64,000 bases of DNA, from assembly GCA_002733205.1 (NCBI GenBank), contig NVUW01000001.1:434001-498000 (forward strand), read 5' to 3'. This DNA comes from Thalassobium sp. Lineage in GTDB: Bacteria > Pseudomonadota > Gammaproteobacteria > Pseudomonadales > Oceanobacteraceae. Of the stretch, positions 1 through 9,755 are shown one piece after another. Position 1 is the stretch's first letter. Each line of letters begins with the position of its first letter. The position numbers and the translations under genes were made by a program. The notes under the pieces were generated by a model. It worked only from the letters and a program-made list of their open reading frames with translations. It searched no databases and had not been told where the DNA came from.

Positions 1-452
1 ACCTGGTTCAGCGCCTGTTGCCAGCGAGTTCCCCGTTCTGTGCCTGCCGTCCAGCTTAATTCACGGCTGTCGCCCAGGTCGTCAATATGCAGCACCAGAT
101 CGGCTGCGGGCAGAATGCCGCGGCCTTTTTCGGCCCATTCAATTAAGCACAGAGCCTGATTATCGAGGTAATCGCGTATGCCCATAAATTCCAGCTCTTC
201 TGCATCCCCCAGACGATATAAATCGAAGTGGCACACATGGCAGGCCGCCAGCGGGTAATCCTCAACCAGCGTGTACGTCGGACTTTTAACCGCGCCCTGA
301 TGACCCAGAGCCTGAATCAGGCCACGGCTGAAAGTGGTCTTACCCGCCCCCAGCGTGCCTTCCAGAAACAGCAGGCCACCTTCGCTGAATACCGGCGCGC
401 AGGCCGCCGCAAAGGCCGTCATAGCGGATTCCCCGCGCAGGTGAATGGACAT
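1..452 (-). CDS. tsaE: TsaE, tRNA t6A biosynthesis ATPase (3' end outside window)
   Basis: TsaE is the P-loop ATPase that works with TsaB and TsaD to make N6-threonylcarbamoyladenosine at A37 of ANN-decoding tRNAs in the cytoplasm. About 150 codons are visible on the minus strand, which is nearly the whole family length of about 155; the last residues lie beyond base 1. The Walker A motif [10 protein letters not shown] is near residue 35, followed by [11 protein letters not shown] and the HFDLYRL motif, all diagnostic of the YjeE/TsaE family. The ATG at 452-450 overlaps the TGA of nnr (TGATG), so the two are probably translationally coupled, the usual nnr-tsaE order. In pseudomonads amiB and mutL follow, which I would expect just outside the window. 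Identification is secure; only the C-terminus is unseen. Confidence 0.93.
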   Translation of the reverse strand, partial: MSIHLRGESAMTAFAAACAPVFSEGGLLFLEGTLGAGKTTFSRGLIQALGHQGAVKSPTYTLVEDYPLAACHVCHFDLYRLGDAEELEFMGIRDYLDNQALCLIEWAEKGRGILPAADLVLHIDDLGDSRELSWTAGTERGTRWQQALNQ

Positions 453-1972
453 CAGTTAATCAGCTCCCGCAACATCATCATTAAATCACTGGCCAGTAAA
501 CCACGCTGACCGTAACGTGCCGCCACCATATCAGCCGCAGCACTGTGCAAACAAACGCCATAACGTGCCGCCGCCCAGGGATTCATGCCCTGCGCCAGCA
601 ACGCTGCAATCACGCCACTGAGCACATCGCCCATGCCGCCGCTGCTCATCCCCGGATTGCCGTCGGTGCACAGCGCCAGCCGGCCATCGGGGGCGGCAAT
701 CAATGATCCCTGCCCTTTCAGCACCACCACCGCCTGATATTCCTGCGCCAGTTTACGGGCAGCCGCAAAACGGTCGGCCTGCACTTCAGCAATGCTGCAA
801 CCCAGCAGCCTCGCGGCTTCACCGGGGTGCGGTGTCAGTACGCAATCGCGTCCGGCAAAATCACAGCGCCAGCCCGGCGAAGCAAGAATATTCAGGGCAT
901 CGGCATCCAGCAGCAGTGGTCGTTCATCACCTAAAACCTGCTGCAACAACAGCTCTGACCAGCTGCTCTGGCCCAACCCCGGACCAACCGCCAGCACCGC
1001 CGCACGGCGTAGCAGGGGTTGCAGTTCCAGACCGGATTCAACGGCCCGCACCATCACTTCCGGACGGCGCATCAACAGGGGGGCGACATGCTCGGTACGC
1101 GTTGCTGCACTGACCAGGCCCGCGCCACAGCGGGCCGCCGCTTCCGCAGCCATCGCCACCGCACCGCCCATCCCCTGATCGCCGCCAATCACCAACACAT
1201 GGCCAAACTCACCTTTGTGCGCGTTACCCAGACGAGTGGGTAAACGCTGTCCCAGACGATCGAGACGATCCCAACTGATGCGTTCAGCATCCGCTGGCAA
1301 CTGGTGGTAAAGCAGCGGATCAACCGCCAGCGAAGCAAACGCAATCGCGCCACACACATCCGGCCCGGCCGCGGTCAGCATGCCGCGCTTCATACCGATA
1401 AAAGTTACCGTCAGGCTGGCTTCCACCGCATTACCCATAATGCGGCCAGTATCGGCATTCAGGCCGGAAGGCAAATCCAGCGCCAGCACATCCGCCCAAT
1501 GCTGATTAATAGCGTCAATAGCAACGGCATAATCGCCGCTGACCCTGGCATTTAACCCGGTGCCCAGCAGCCCATCAACAATGACCCGTCCGTCGTAATC
1601 CAGTTCCCCACTGAACACCTGCGGCTGTACACCGGCATCAATCGCCATCGTCCTCGCCTGCTGCGCACTGTCTGACTGCTGCTGCAGATCGCCCAGCGTA
1701 TAGAAAGACACATCCATCCCGTGGTAGCAGGCCAGCGCCGCCAGCACCCAGGCATCACCACCGTTATTACCGGGGCCGGCGAAAACGCAGATGTGCTGCT
1801 CATCGGGCCAGCGTTCCAGCAAGCAGGCAAAAGCCGCTTCCCCCGCACGGGACATCAACTCAAAGCCGCTGATGTTTTCCTGTTCTGTCGCCAGCCGGTC
1901 AAGCTCGCGCACCTGTTCGGCACGGTAGAGTTCACCCGGCAGATGATCCCTGGCGGTGTAAGGTCGATTCAT
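452..1972 (-). CDS. nnr: Bifunctional NAD(P)H-hydrate epimerase / ADP-dependent dehydratase
   Basis: This repairs damaged NAD(P)HX. The N-terminal epimerase domain (about residues 10-215) interconverts R and S hydrates and the C-terminal ribokinase-like domain (about 230-500) dehydrates the S form with ADP. Visible motifs are [13 protein letters not shown] in the epimerase and [16 protein letters not shown] plus [15 protein letters not shown] in the dehydratase. I start at the ATG at 1972 (product begins MNRPYTARD, 506 residues), which has an AAAGG just upstream. An upstream in-frame ATG at 2092 would add 40 residues unlike the family and would overlap the divergent queG. It is transcribed away from queG with a short shared promoter region and coupled to tsaE downstream. 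Confidence 0.95.
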   Translation of the reverse strand: MNRPYTARDHLPGELYRAEQVRELDRLATEQENISGFELMSRAGEAAFACLLERWPDEQHICVFAGPGNNGGDAWVLAALACYHGMDVSFYTLGDLQQQSDSAQQARTMAIDAGVQPQVFSGELDYDGRVIVDGLLGTGLNARVSGDYAVAIDAINQHWADVLALDLPSGLNADTGRIMGNAVEASLTVTFIGMKRGMLTAAGPDVCGAIAFASLAVDPLLYHQLPADAERISWDRLDRLGQRLPTRLGNAHKGEFGHVLVIGGDQGMGGAVAMAAEAAARCGAGLVSAATRTEHVAPLLMRRPEVMVRAVESGLELQPLLRRAAVLAVGPGLGQSSWSELLLQQVLGDERPLLLDADALNILASPGWRCDFAGRDCVLTPHPGEAARLLGCSIAEVQADRFAAARKLAQEYQAVVVLKGQGSLIAAPDGRLALCTDGNPGMSSGGMGDVLSGVIAALLAQGMNPWAAARYGVCLHSAAADMVAARYGQRGLLASDLMMMLRELIN

Positions 1973-2037
1973 CCTTTGGCTGCCTAATATGTTAAATTGC
2001 GCAAAATTATATAGAAGCTGAGCCTGAAGACGAACCC

Positions 2038-3138
2038 ATGACAGAAAGATCGTCGGACAATGCACCGGATTGCGCTGAATTATCGCCGTCATGGGCCGGT
2101 TTACGTGCTCAGCTGGACGAGTGGGCCACGGAACTTGGCTTCCAGCAACTGGGGATTACCGGTGTAGAGCTGGCTGAGCATGAGCAACGTCTGCAACAAT
2201 GGCTGGCTGCCGGTTATCACGGCGATATGGCTTATATGGCTGACCACGGCAATATGCGCTCGCGCCCGGCTGAATTACTGCCCGGCACACTGCGGGTAAT
2301 CAGTGTACGTATGGATTATCTGGCACCGGATATCCGCATCAGCGAACAGCTGAGCGATAAAAACCAGGCCTATATTTCGCGCTACGCGCTTGGCCGCGAT
2401 TACCATAAACTGGTGCGCAAGCGCCTGACCGAGCTGGGTAAGCGCCTGCAACAGGCCGCCGGCGAGATGGGTTTCCGTGCGTTTGTCGACAGCGCGCCGG
2501 TACTGGAACGGGCACTGGCCAATCAGGCCGGGCTGGGCTGGATCGGCAAAAACACCATGCTGATCAACCGCAAAGCCGGCTCGTATTTTTTTCTCGGTGA
2601 AATCCTCACCGATCTGCCGTTACCGATTGATAAACCTTATACCCAGGATCATTGCGGCCGCTGCACAGCCTGCCTGGATATCTGCCCGACGCAGGCTTTT
2701 GTCGGCCCGCATGTGCTGGATGCGCGACGCTGTATTTCCTACCTTACCATCGAGCTGAACGGCCCGATTCCGCAAGACTTACGCCCCGGCATCGGCAACC
2801 GTATCTTCGGCTGTGATGACTGCCAGATCGGCTGTCCGTGGAACCGTTTCAGCAATGCCAGCAAAGAAGGCGATTTCAGCCCACGCCATCAGCTCGACAA
2901 GGCCAGTCTGCTGGAGCTGTTCGCCTGGGATGAAGCGACCTTTTTAAGCCGCACCGAAGGCATGCCGATACGCCGCACCGGCTACGAGAACTGGCTGCGT
3001 AATATCGCCGTTGCCCTGGGTAACGCTCCGCGCAGCCTCGAAGTCACCGATGCCCTGCAGCGCAAACGACCGCAGGTCAGCGCGCTGGTGCAGGAGCATA
3101 TCGACTGGGCGTTACAGCAACAGCAAAACCCACGATGA
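2038..3138 (+). CDS. queG: Epoxyqueuosine reductase QueG
   Basis: QueG carries out the last step of queuosine synthesis, cobalamin-dependent reduction of epoxyqueuosine to queuosine in tRNA anticodons (Tyr, His, Asn, Asp). The 366-residue product has the family length. It has the catalytic region with FVDSAPVLERALA near residue 150 and two [4Fe-4S] clusters, one seen as CGRCTACLDICPT near residue 205 and the second as the CDDCQIGCPWN region near 260. The gene is divergent from nnr; the 65-base gap contains AT-rich stretches (AAATTATATAG) that probably hold both promoters. The adjacency to nnr and tsaE is conserved in pseudomonads. Confidence 0.95.
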   Translation: MTERSSDNAPDCAELSPSWAGLRAQLDEWATELGFQQLGITGVELAEHEQRLQQWLAAGYHGDMAYMADHGNMRSRPAELLPGTLRVISVRMDYLAPDIRISEQLSDKNQAYISRYALGRDYHKLVRKRLTELGKRLQQAAGEMGFRAFVDSAPVLERALANQAGLGWIGKNTMLINRKAGSYFFLGEILTDLPLPIDKPYTQDHCGRCTACLDICPTQAFVGPHVLDARRCISYLTIELNGPIPQDLRPGIGNRIFGCDDCQIGCPWNRFSNASKEGDFSPRHQLDKASLLELFAWDEATFLSRTEGMPIRRTGYENWLRNIAVALGNAPRSLEVTDALQRKRPQVSALVQEHIDWALQQQQNPR

Positions 3139-3247
3139 GCCACACGGTAAACCTGTGGGCAAACAACATCGGTCTGATACCGTCAGACTGTCTAAACTTC
3201 AGAATGACCGGGCGGTTTTGCAGACGCCTCAGCTGTTGGAGAGATTT

Positions 3248-4297
3248 ATGACCATTGCCTCACATCCTGCCCGCGAACATCAGCGTCTGCAGGCATTAAA
3301 GGAACTGGATATTCTCTACCTGCCGCTGGAAGACCGCTTTGATCGCATTACCCGCACCCTGTGCCGGTTATTTGATGTTCCGGTTGCGTACCTGTCGCTC
3401 ATTGACGATGAAACCCAATGGTTCAAGTCGATTCATGGTCTCGACCTGATCAACACCCCGCGTTCCGATGCCCTGTGCCAGCACACTCTGCTGGAAGACG
3501 AATATCTGATTTGTGAAGATATGACTCAGGATCCACGCTTTGCCGACAACCCCTACGTGACAGGCGCGCCTTATGCGCGTTTTTATGCCGGCTACCTGCT
3601 CAAAAGCCGCGAACAGAATGTTGGCACGCTGTGCATCGTTGACACCCAACCACGCACGTTCAGCCAAGACGACCTTGCGGCACTGGCCGATATCGCCAGC
3701 TGGGCACAAACCGAACTTAACCTGACTCAACTCAGCGATATGCAGGTACAGCTGATCGGCGAGCTGGATGAAGCCTATCAGCAGGCCCGGATCGATAGTC
3801 TTACCCGACTGTGGAATCAGGGCACCATCAAGCAGATTCTGCACCGGGCGTTTCAGCGCCATCTGCTTAATCTGACACCGCTATCGGTATTAATGATCGA
3901 TGCTGACCACTTCAAAAAAGTGAACGACACCTACGGCCACACAGTGGGCGATAAGGTTTTGCAAAATATTGCCTCTGCCTTACGCCAGGCACTGCGCCCG
4001 CAGGATGCAATTGGCCGTTACGGCGGTGAAGAATTCCTGATTATTCTCGATGACTGCGAACCACGACAAGCCGCCGAACTGGCCAAACGGATCCTCAACC
4101 GCGTGCGCAACCTCAGCTTTACCGACGTCGCACCGGATCTGAAGGTCACGCTCAGCATTGGTATTGCCGGCTCGTCCGCGCGCGGACTGGAAAGCGAAAC
4201 CGATCTGATGGATCTGGCGGACCAGGCGCTGTACCGGGCCAAAAACAATGGCCGGGATCAGATTTGCCTGCTGCATAGCACAGAGGCGCGAGACTGA
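3248..4297 (+). CDS. GAF-GGDEF diguanylate cyclase
   Basis: A cytoplasmic sensor enzyme predicted to make c-di-GMP from two GTP. The 349-residue product has a GAF domain at about residues 27-155 (FDVPVAYLSLIDDETQWF start) and a GGDEF domain at about 180-345. The active-site loop reads GGEEF near residue 260, an allowed catalytic variant. An RPQD motif five residues before it matches the RxxD inhibitory I-site, so product feedback is likely. I chose the ATG at 3248, preceded by GGAGAG at good spacing; the open frame extends upstream to 3011 inside queG but that part encodes nothing family-like. The GAF ligand cannot be told from sequence. Its neighbour orn, convergent, degrades the pGpG made when c-di-GMP is broken down. 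Confidence 0.9.
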   Translation: MTIASHPAREHQRLQALKELDILYLPLEDRFDRITRTLCRLFDVPVAYLSLIDDETQWFKSIHGLDLINTPRSDALCQHTLLEDEYLICEDMTQDPRFADNPYVTGAPYARFYAGYLLKSREQNVGTLCIVDTQPRTFSQDDLAALADIASWAQTELNLTQLSDMQVQLIGELDEAYQQARIDSLTRLWNQGTIKQILHRAFQRHLLNLTPLSVLMIDADHFKKVNDTYGHTVGDKVLQNIASALRQALRPQDAIGRYGGEEFLIILDDCEPRQAAELAKRILNRVRNLSFTDVAPDLKVTLSIGIAGSSARGLESETDLMDLADQALYRAKNNGRDQICLLHSTEARD

Positions 4298-4324
4298 ACG
4301 CTCCTGCCAGTTATAAAAAAGCCC

Positions 4325-4867
4325 TTACAACGCCAGAAAGTGCTCACGGTAGTGCTGCATTTCAGCAATCGACTCTTTGATATCGTCCAGCGCCTGATGG
4401 CTGCCTTTCTTCTGAAAGGAAGATACCGCTGCAGGTTTCCAGCGTTTGGCCAGCTCTTTCAGCGTGGACACATCGATATTGCGGTAATGCATATAAGCTT
4501 CCAGCTCCGGCATATATTTCACCAGAAAACGGCGATCCTGATGAATGCTGTTACCACACAGTGGCGAAGTACCCGGTTTCACATGCTCACGCAGAAATTC
4601 CAGCGTTAAGCGCTCGGCTGCGCGGGCATTGGTCGTGCTGTTGCGTACCCGCTCAGTCAGGCCTGAATTGCCATGGGTCTTGGTATTCCACTCATCCATG
4701 GCATCGAGCAGAACATCGGGCTGATGAACCGCCAGCACCGGGCCTTCGGCAATAATATTGAGATTGCTGTCGGTGACAATGGTCGCGATCTCAATAATCA
4801 CATCCTGCTCTGGCTCCAGACCGGTCATTTCCAGATCCATCCAGACTAAATTTTCGTTTTGGCTCAT
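4325..4867 (-). CDS. orn: Oligoribonuclease Orn
   Basis: Orn is a DEDDh 3'-5' exoribonuclease that clears RNA dinucleotides, including pGpG from c-di-GMP turnover; it is essential in many gammaproteobacteria. The 180-residue product is full length. The ExoI motif [11 protein letters not shown] gives D11 and E13, and later parts contain [12 protein letters not shown] and the HQALDDI segment that holds the catalytic His and Asp. It ends 27 bases from the convergent diguanylate cyclase and lies divergent from rsgA, the standard orn/rsgA arrangement in this group. Confidence 0.97.
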   Translation of the reverse strand: MSQNENLVWMDLEMTGLEPEQDVIIEIATIVTDSNLNIIAEGPVLAVHQPDVLLDAMDEWNTKTHGNSGLTERVRNSTTNARAAERLTLEFLREHVKPGTSPLCGNSIHQDRRFLVKYMPELEAYMHYRNIDVSTLKELAKRWKPAAVSSFQKKGSHQALDDIKESIAEMQHYREHFLAL

Positions 4868-4965
4868 AACGGCTGCTCATAGATACATAGCGGCAGTTTA
4901 GCAACTTGCGCCAGCCCCGGCCAACACGGACAATGGCCGCCTTGCCCTCACCGCAGCGAAGATTG

Positions 4966-5997
4966 ATGAGCAAACGTAAACTGACCAAACGCCAGACCTG
5001 GCGCGTGGAGAAAATCCAGGAAGAAAAAGCCAAACGCGCCCAGCAAAAAGAAAGTGGTATTGCCGAGCAGCTGAACGCCGGTGAACTGGGTGACGAGCGC
5101 CAGGGTCAGGTGATTGCCCACTTCGGCACGCAGGTTGAAATCGAAAGCAGCGCCGATGGTGCGCAGCGCTATCGCTGTTATCTGCGCGCGAATCTTGGCT
5201 CACTGGTAACCGGCGACCGCGTCGTGTTCCGCCCCGGAGCCGAGCATAACGGGGTGCATTCCGGGGTGGTGGAAACCGTACTGGAACGCAGCTCTGAGCT
5301 TTCCCGCCCCAACCCTTACAACGAAATCAAACCGGTTGCCGCCAATATCGATTTTATCGTGCTGGTGATTGCCCCCGAACCTGAGGCGCACAGCAACCTG
5401 ATTGACCGCTATCTGGTCGCCGCTGAAAACTGCAATATCGAACCGATCATTCTGCTCAACAAAACCGATCTGCTGGATGAACGTAACAGCGCTCGTTTTG
5501 ACCAGATGCTGGGGGCCTATGAAGCCTTGGGCTACCGTACTTTGCGTGTATGCAGCAAAGAAGACAGCAGCCTGAGCGAGTTGAAAGAATTTCTTAATGG
5601 CCGCATCAGTGTTTTTGTCGGCCAGTCCGGGGTGGGTAAATCGTCATTGATTGCCACGCTGCTGCCAGGTGAAGAACTAAAAGTCGGGGCATTGTCGGAA
5701 AATACCCGCAAGGGTAAGCACACCACAACCACCGCCCGCCTGTATCATTTTCCGGCCGGTGGCGATCTGATTGACTCACCGGGAATCCGCGAATTTGGTC
5801 TGTGGCACATGAGTGAAGATGAAGTGCTGTACGGCTTCCGTGAATTGCGGCCTCTGGCCGGTTATTGCCGCTTCCGTGACTGCGCTCACGGGCAGGAGCC
5901 TGGCTGCGCAATCCGTACCGCCGTTGAAGAAGGTAAAGTGCAACCTGAGCGCTTCCAGAGTTATCAGCGCATTCTGCAGACGCTGACCGAACTCTGA
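4966..5997 (+). CDS. rsgA: Ribosome small subunit maturation GTPase RsgA
   Basis: RsgA (YjeQ/EngC) is a circularly permuted GTPase that checks late 30S subunit assembly. The product is 343 residues from the ATG at 4966 (MSKRKLTKRQTWR), with AGCGAAG upstream; a longer frame from 4906 adds 20 non-conserved residues. It has a basic N-terminus, an OB fold (about 60-110), then permuted G motifs: G4 NKTD, G1 GQSGVGKSSL, G2 HTTTTAR and G3 DSPG. A C-terminal zinc site is seen as CRFRDCAHGQEPGC. This is the canonical copy; a second RsgA-like gene lies at 54753-55826. It is followed by a strong bidirectional terminator. Confidence 0.96.
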   Translation: MSKRKLTKRQTWRVEKIQEEKAKRAQQKESGIAEQLNAGELGDERQGQVIAHFGTQVEIESSADGAQRYRCYLRANLGSLVTGDRVVFRPGAEHNGVHSGVVETVLERSSELSRPNPYNEIKPVAANIDFIVLVIAPEPEAHSNLIDRYLVAAENCNIEPIILLNKTDLLDERNSARFDQMLGAYEALGYRTLRVCSKEDSSLSELKEFLNGRISVFVGQSGVGKSSLIATLLPGEELKVGALSENTRKGKHTTTTARLYHFPAGGDLIDSPGIREFGLWHMSEDEVLYGFRELRPLAGYCRFRDCAHGQEPGCAIRTAVEEGKVQPERFQSYQRILQTLTEL

Positions 5998-6027
5998 CCC
6001 TGACCGTTTGCCTAATGCAGACATAAA

Positions 6028-6054
6028 AACGGCAGCCATTCGCTGCCGTTTTTT
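6028..6054. terminator. Bidirectional rho-independent terminator, rsgA/motB
   Basis: The inverted repeat AACGGCAGC / GCTGCCGTT with loop CATTC is flanked by A5 on the left and T7 on the right. It sits between the convergent rsgA and motB and should stop transcription from both sides. Confidence 0.85.
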
Positions 6055-6079
6055 TATTCTGCCCTGCTCTTGGCGGCTT

Positions 6080-7105
6080 CTACCAAAAGGCCTCGTTCTT
6101 ATTCGGCGGATTATCGTAGCTGTTATCTTTTGCTTCACGATTTTTACGCAACTCTTCCAACAGCGATCCGGCCTTATTAATAACGGGCTGGCGGGCATCT
6201 GCCGGAGCCTGATCATTACTGTCGATAAATTCCACCTGTGGTTCACCGCCGGTACGGTCACGGACACTTTTTTCCGAGCGTTTATTCAGCAACGTGATAG
6301 AAATACGGCGATTCACTTCATTACCCGGATCATCCGGTTTGAGTGGTGCGGTGTCTCCCATGCCGATCACCTGAGCAATCTGTGATTTGGGCACACCGGC
6401 TTCCATCAACGCCCGTCGTGCCGCATCGGCCCGTAAAGAAGACAAACCCCAGTTGATATCGTCTTCATCGCGGGCACCGCCGGCACGCGATGAGTCGGTA
6501 TGACCGGCAATGGATAAACGGTGATCCATCGTCGCCAGTAATGGTGCCATTTCCCACAAAATATCTTCTGAATAATATTTCAGCCGCGCACTGCCGGGAT
6601 CAAACATCGGCCGTTTGGTCTGATCGACAATCTGCAGACGTAAGCCTTCGGTGGTGATATCCAGCAGCAACTGATTTTTAAACGGACTCAGGGTCGGGCT
6701 GGCATTAATCTGCGCTTCAATCTGCGCTTTCATATCCTCCATGCGTTTTTTCTCAATCGCTTCCGCCAGACTTTCAATTTCTTCAGCCTGTAAAATATCT
6801 TCCGGATCGATGGTTTCGGATTCCGATACATTGTCAGAAACCGAAGGCGAGCCTCCCAGATCAATGACATATTTCGACGGTACTTTTGTACCGTCCTCAA
6901 AGGCCTTCGGATCCTGAAAATAACCAGAAATAGCGGCACGTTCCTGTTCATTCGATGAGTTGATCACCCACAACACCAGAAACAGCGCCATCATCGCCAA
7001 CGCAAAGTCGGCCATCGCGACTTTCCAGGCGCCACCGTGATCTTCATGTCGGCCCTTTTTCTTACGCCGGATAATAATATTCTGGTGAGGACCGAGATTT
7101 TCCAT
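6080..7105 (-). CDS. motB: Flagellar stator protein MotB
   Basis: MotB anchors the stator to peptidoglycan and conducts ions with MotA. The 341-residue product has one transmembrane segment at about residues 32-52 with the essential ion-binding aspartate (D33 in MADFALAMM), a long linker, and an OmpA-like peptidoglycan-binding domain at about 165-285 with IAGHTDSS and NRRISITLL motifs. The last 60 residues are charged and low complexity. The ATG overlaps the motA stop codon (TGATG), so the pair is co-translated. No other flagellar genes are here, as for motAB at this locus in pseudomonads. Confidence 0.95.
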   Translation of the reverse strand: MENLGPHQNIIIRRKKKGRHEDHGGAWKVAMADFALAMMALFLVLWVINSSNEQERAAISGYFQDPKAFEDGTKVPSKYVIDLGGSPSVSDNVSESETIDPEDILQAEEIESLAEAIEKKRMEDMKAQIEAQINASPTLSPFKNQLLLDITTEGLRLQIVDQTKRPMFDPGSARLKYYSEDILWEMAPLLATMDHRLSIAGHTDSSRAGGARDEDDINWGLSSLRADAARRALMEAGVPKSQIAQVIGMGDTAPLKPDDPGNEVNRRISITLLNKRSEKSVRDRTGGEPQVEFIDSNDQAPADARQPVINKAGSLLEELRKNREAKDNSYDNPPNKNEAFW

Positions 7106-7956
7106 CAGCGACCACGAACCTTGCTTTCAACTTCGGTAAAGCTTGGGCGACCATGTGTAAACAGAGATTTACGGCCAAACTCAACCGCCAGCTGGGGCGG
7201 CAGGCCGTTCAGAGAAGCAATAATGCAGGACTTACTGGCTTCGTAGAGTTTGATTTCTTCTTCTGCCAGATGACGCATAACGGCACTGACCGGACCAACG
7301 ATACCGTAAGCCAGAAAAACACCACTGAACGTACCGACAAGAGCCGCCGCGACATGCGCCCCGATTTCGCTCACTTCGCCACCGATAGCGCCCATGGTGA
7401 TTACAATACCCAGCACCGCCGCCACAATCCCAAAGCCCGGCAAGGCATCGGCCACCTTCCCCACTGCATTACCGGGCAATTCCAGTTCGTGCAGACGGGC
7501 ATCAATTTCCTGATCCATCAGCGACTCCAGCTCAAATGAAGTCAGATTACCGGCGGCAATAATGCGGAAATAATCGGCAATAAAATGGGCCAGTTCTTCG
7601 TTCGCCTGAATCGCAGGATAACGCGAAAAAACCGCACTGGAGGCCGGGCTTTCCACATCCGCTTCAATCGCCATAATGCCTTCACGCCGGGCTTTATTGA
7701 GGATGTCGTAAATCAGGCCGAGTACATCCATATACATCGCCTTATTCACTTTACTGCCCATAATGACCTGCGGTGTCAGCTTGAAGCACTGCATCACCAC
7801 ATGCCATGGATTAGATAATAAAAAGGCTCCGAAAGCGGAACCACAAATAATCAGAATTTCAAAAGGTTGCCATAGCGCCAGCAAATTGCCATGAGACATG
7901 ACATAGCCATACAGCACGCTTCCGAAAACGATCACCAGCCCAATTAAAAACAGCAT
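7105..7956 (-). CDS. motA: Flagellar stator protein MotA
   Basis: MotA is the cytoplasmic-membrane force generator that couples ion flow to rotation. The 283-residue product has four hydrophobic segments; the conserved block PGFGIVAAVLGIVITMGAIG, with its proline, and the following HVAAALVGTFSGVFLAYG segment are typical of proton-type MotA. It heads the motA-motB unit. I looked upstream for a sigma-28 flagellar promoter (TAAA-N15-GCCGATAA) and saw none; a TATAGT hexamer lies at about 8013-8018, so housekeeping expression is possible. Confidence 0.95.
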   Translation of the reverse strand: MLFLIGLVIVFGSVLYGYVMSHGNLLALWQPFEILIICGSAFGAFLLSNPWHVVMQCFKLTPQVIMGSKVNKAMYMDVLGLIYDILNKARREGIMAIEADVESPASSAVFSRYPAIQANEELAHFIADYFRIIAAGNLTSFELESLMDQEIDARLHELELPGNAVGKVADALPGFGIVAAVLGIVITMGAIGGEVSEIGAHVAAALVGTFSGVFLAYGIVGPVSAVMRHLAEEEIKLYEASKSCIIASLNGLPPQLAVEFGRKSLFTHGRPSFTEVESKVRGR

Positions 7957-8048
7957 TCACTAGAGTCCTTGGTGCAACAACTCCCGGAGGGAAGGATTAA
8001 GACTATAGTTAAGTAAAGGCTACAAATGGCTGTTACACAAACCGGGTC

Positions 8049-9674
8049 ATGACACACTTATCGATAGCAAAACCACCCGCTGAGCTCTGGCAAACGCTCG
8101 CGGCCTGCCACGATTTTCCGATTCTTGAGGAATCGCGGCAGCGTATTCGCCAGCAAATGCATAACCGCAGCGTCAGCTTTGAAGATTTGGCCGGCTCCAT
8201 TGAGCGGGATCCGGCGCTGTGTCTGCATTTACTGCGGCTGAGCGCTGAACGCCACCCCGGTTGTAATGAGCAGATATCCGGCGCTGCCAGCTGTCTGTCA
8301 TTACTAGGCATGCAGGAACTGGTCAGGCTGATCAAAAACCTGCCCGTCGTCAGCGCCGACACGGAAGACAGCAGACAGCAGCTGTATCGGCGCGCGCTGC
8401 TGACGGCCCAGCTGGCCGGAAACCTGGCCGCCGAATGGGCCACGGTTAAAGGTAATCCCTCGGTAAACTATGCCCGCTGGAGTACGACGCTGACTTCCGC
8501 TCCGCTGTGGCTGGCTCTGCTGCATTATCAACCCGCTCAGAATTGGCTGCATCTGCTGACCAATGGTACAGAGCTGGCCAAGGCCAGTCGCCTGATTTTT
8601 GATCACACCCTGTCGTCCATTCACAAGCTTAACAACGCGCTGTATCTGCCCGTGATGGCAACAGCCGTTTTTCAGAAAAAGAACTGGCCAACCCCGGCAG
8701 AGTGGCGGGTATTGCGGCACCATGACCCCCGAGATCTGGACAATCAGCGCCCATTGATACACCACTGTCAGCAGCCCGCCATGATCAGCCTGATGGCCAA
8801 CAGCCTGGCCTGGCATTGGCACATTGCCCCCGACAGTCGTCGCAGCAAACGCTGGCAGGCACTGGTCAGCCACTGGCTGGGCAAGCCTGAACCCATGCTG
8901 CAGCCTGAATTGCGCCAGCTACAGGTCGCGACCACTCACCAACAGCACGACGGTATCGCAACCGGCCTGCAGCTGTTGCTCAGCCCGCAACCGGCAATTC
9001 AGGAATATCCCTGGATTGAAGCCGCCGCCCAGGCACCCGTCAGCACTGCCCCTGAAAAAGCGCCTCACCGCGCACGCGCGCCCGTGGTGGAAGAAAGCAA
9101 CGAACGCCACCTCGACGAAAAATATATGAAGAAACTGCTGCGCCAGTTGCAACAGGAACCCGACAGCTTCGGCGATTGGCACTATCTGATGCGTGGAATG
9201 CTGAAGGGCGTATGCGAAGGCATCGGTCTGGCCAGCGCCTGCATTGCCTTGCTGAACAAAGATAAAACCCAGCTGAAAGTGTTTTACGTCGAGGGCATGA
9301 GCGAACAGGCACCGATGCGCCGCTTTGTTGTCGACATGCGTAAACCGTCTTTATTTAACAAACTGCTGGAAAAACAAGCCAGCCTGCTGCTCACCGCTGA
9401 AAACCGCCAACGTTTCCTGCAACATCTGCCAGCCGCCACCAGCGAGTTAATTCCACAGCAAACTATGATGATGTCGATTGATGCCGGCGCAGCCCCAATC
9501 GGGCTGGTGATGGGGTTCGCCGCTGAACATCAGCCAAACCTGTCAACGGCGGAATATATTGGCTTTAAAAACCTCTGCCAGGTTACCAGTCAAAGCCTGG
9601 CGGCCCTGCGCGCTAATACGGAAAAAAGAGCTGCCAAAGAGCGTCGTGCCGCAGGAAAACCCGGCCGCTCATAA
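8049..9674 (+). CDS. HDOD-domain protein with C-terminal GAF-like domain
   Basis: The 541-residue cytoplasmic protein begins with an HDOD-type fold (about residues 15-230; pattern SFEDLAGSIERDPALCLHLLRL). HDOD domains resemble HD phosphohydrolases but lack their catalytic pairs. A proline/alanine-rich linker with many charged residues sits near 320-350. A C-terminal region (about 360-525) resembles a GAF domain (GIGLASACIALLNKDKTQLKVFYVEGM). HDOD proteins usually act as signalling adaptors in motility, stress or c-di-GMP circuits. It is divergent from motAB and precedes rhdA, the position of an unnamed gene (PA4955, from memory) in Pseudomonas, so its place in the block is old. Function is unproven. 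The ATG at 8049 has a poor ribosome binding site. Confidence 0.8.
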   Translation: MTHLSIAKPPAELWQTLAACHDFPILEESRQRIRQQMHNRSVSFEDLAGSIERDPALCLHLLRLSAERHPGCNEQISGAASCLSLLGMQELVRLIKNLPVVSADTEDSRQQLYRRALLTAQLAGNLAAEWATVKGNPSVNYARWSTTLTSAPLWLALLHYQPAQNWLHLLTNGTELAKASRLIFDHTLSSIHKLNNALYLPVMATAVFQKKNWPTPAEWRVLRHHDPRDLDNQRPLIHHCQQPAMISLMANSLAWHWHIAPDSRRSKRWQALVSHWLGKPEPMLQPELRQLQVATTHQQHDGIATGLQLLLSPQPAIQEYPWIEAAAQAPVSTAPEKAPHRARAPVVEESNERHLDEKYMKKLLRQLQQEPDSFGDWHYLMRGMLKGVCEGIGLASACIALLNKDKTQLKVFYVEGMSEQAPMRRFVVDMRKPSLFNKLLEKQASLLLTAENRQRFLQHLPAATSELIPQQTMMMSIDAGAAPIGLVMGFAAEHQPNLSTAEYIGFKNLCQVTSQSLAALRANTEKRAAKERRAAGKPGRS

Positions 9675-9755
9675 CTGCAGAGTACACCACGCCTGACATC
9701 CGCCCTCAGCTTGGATAAACTCTCGCCTTTATCATCGATACTGGCGGAGTTTTCC

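Noticed and set aside
703..1178. Plus-strand frames of 136 and 128 residues within nnr
   Set aside because: They are antisense to the conserved dehydratase domain and have no motif or start signal.
7957..8048. Flagellar sigma-28 promoter for motAB
   Set aside because: No TAAA-N15-GCCGATAA-like arrangement is visible; only a general TATAGT hexamer.
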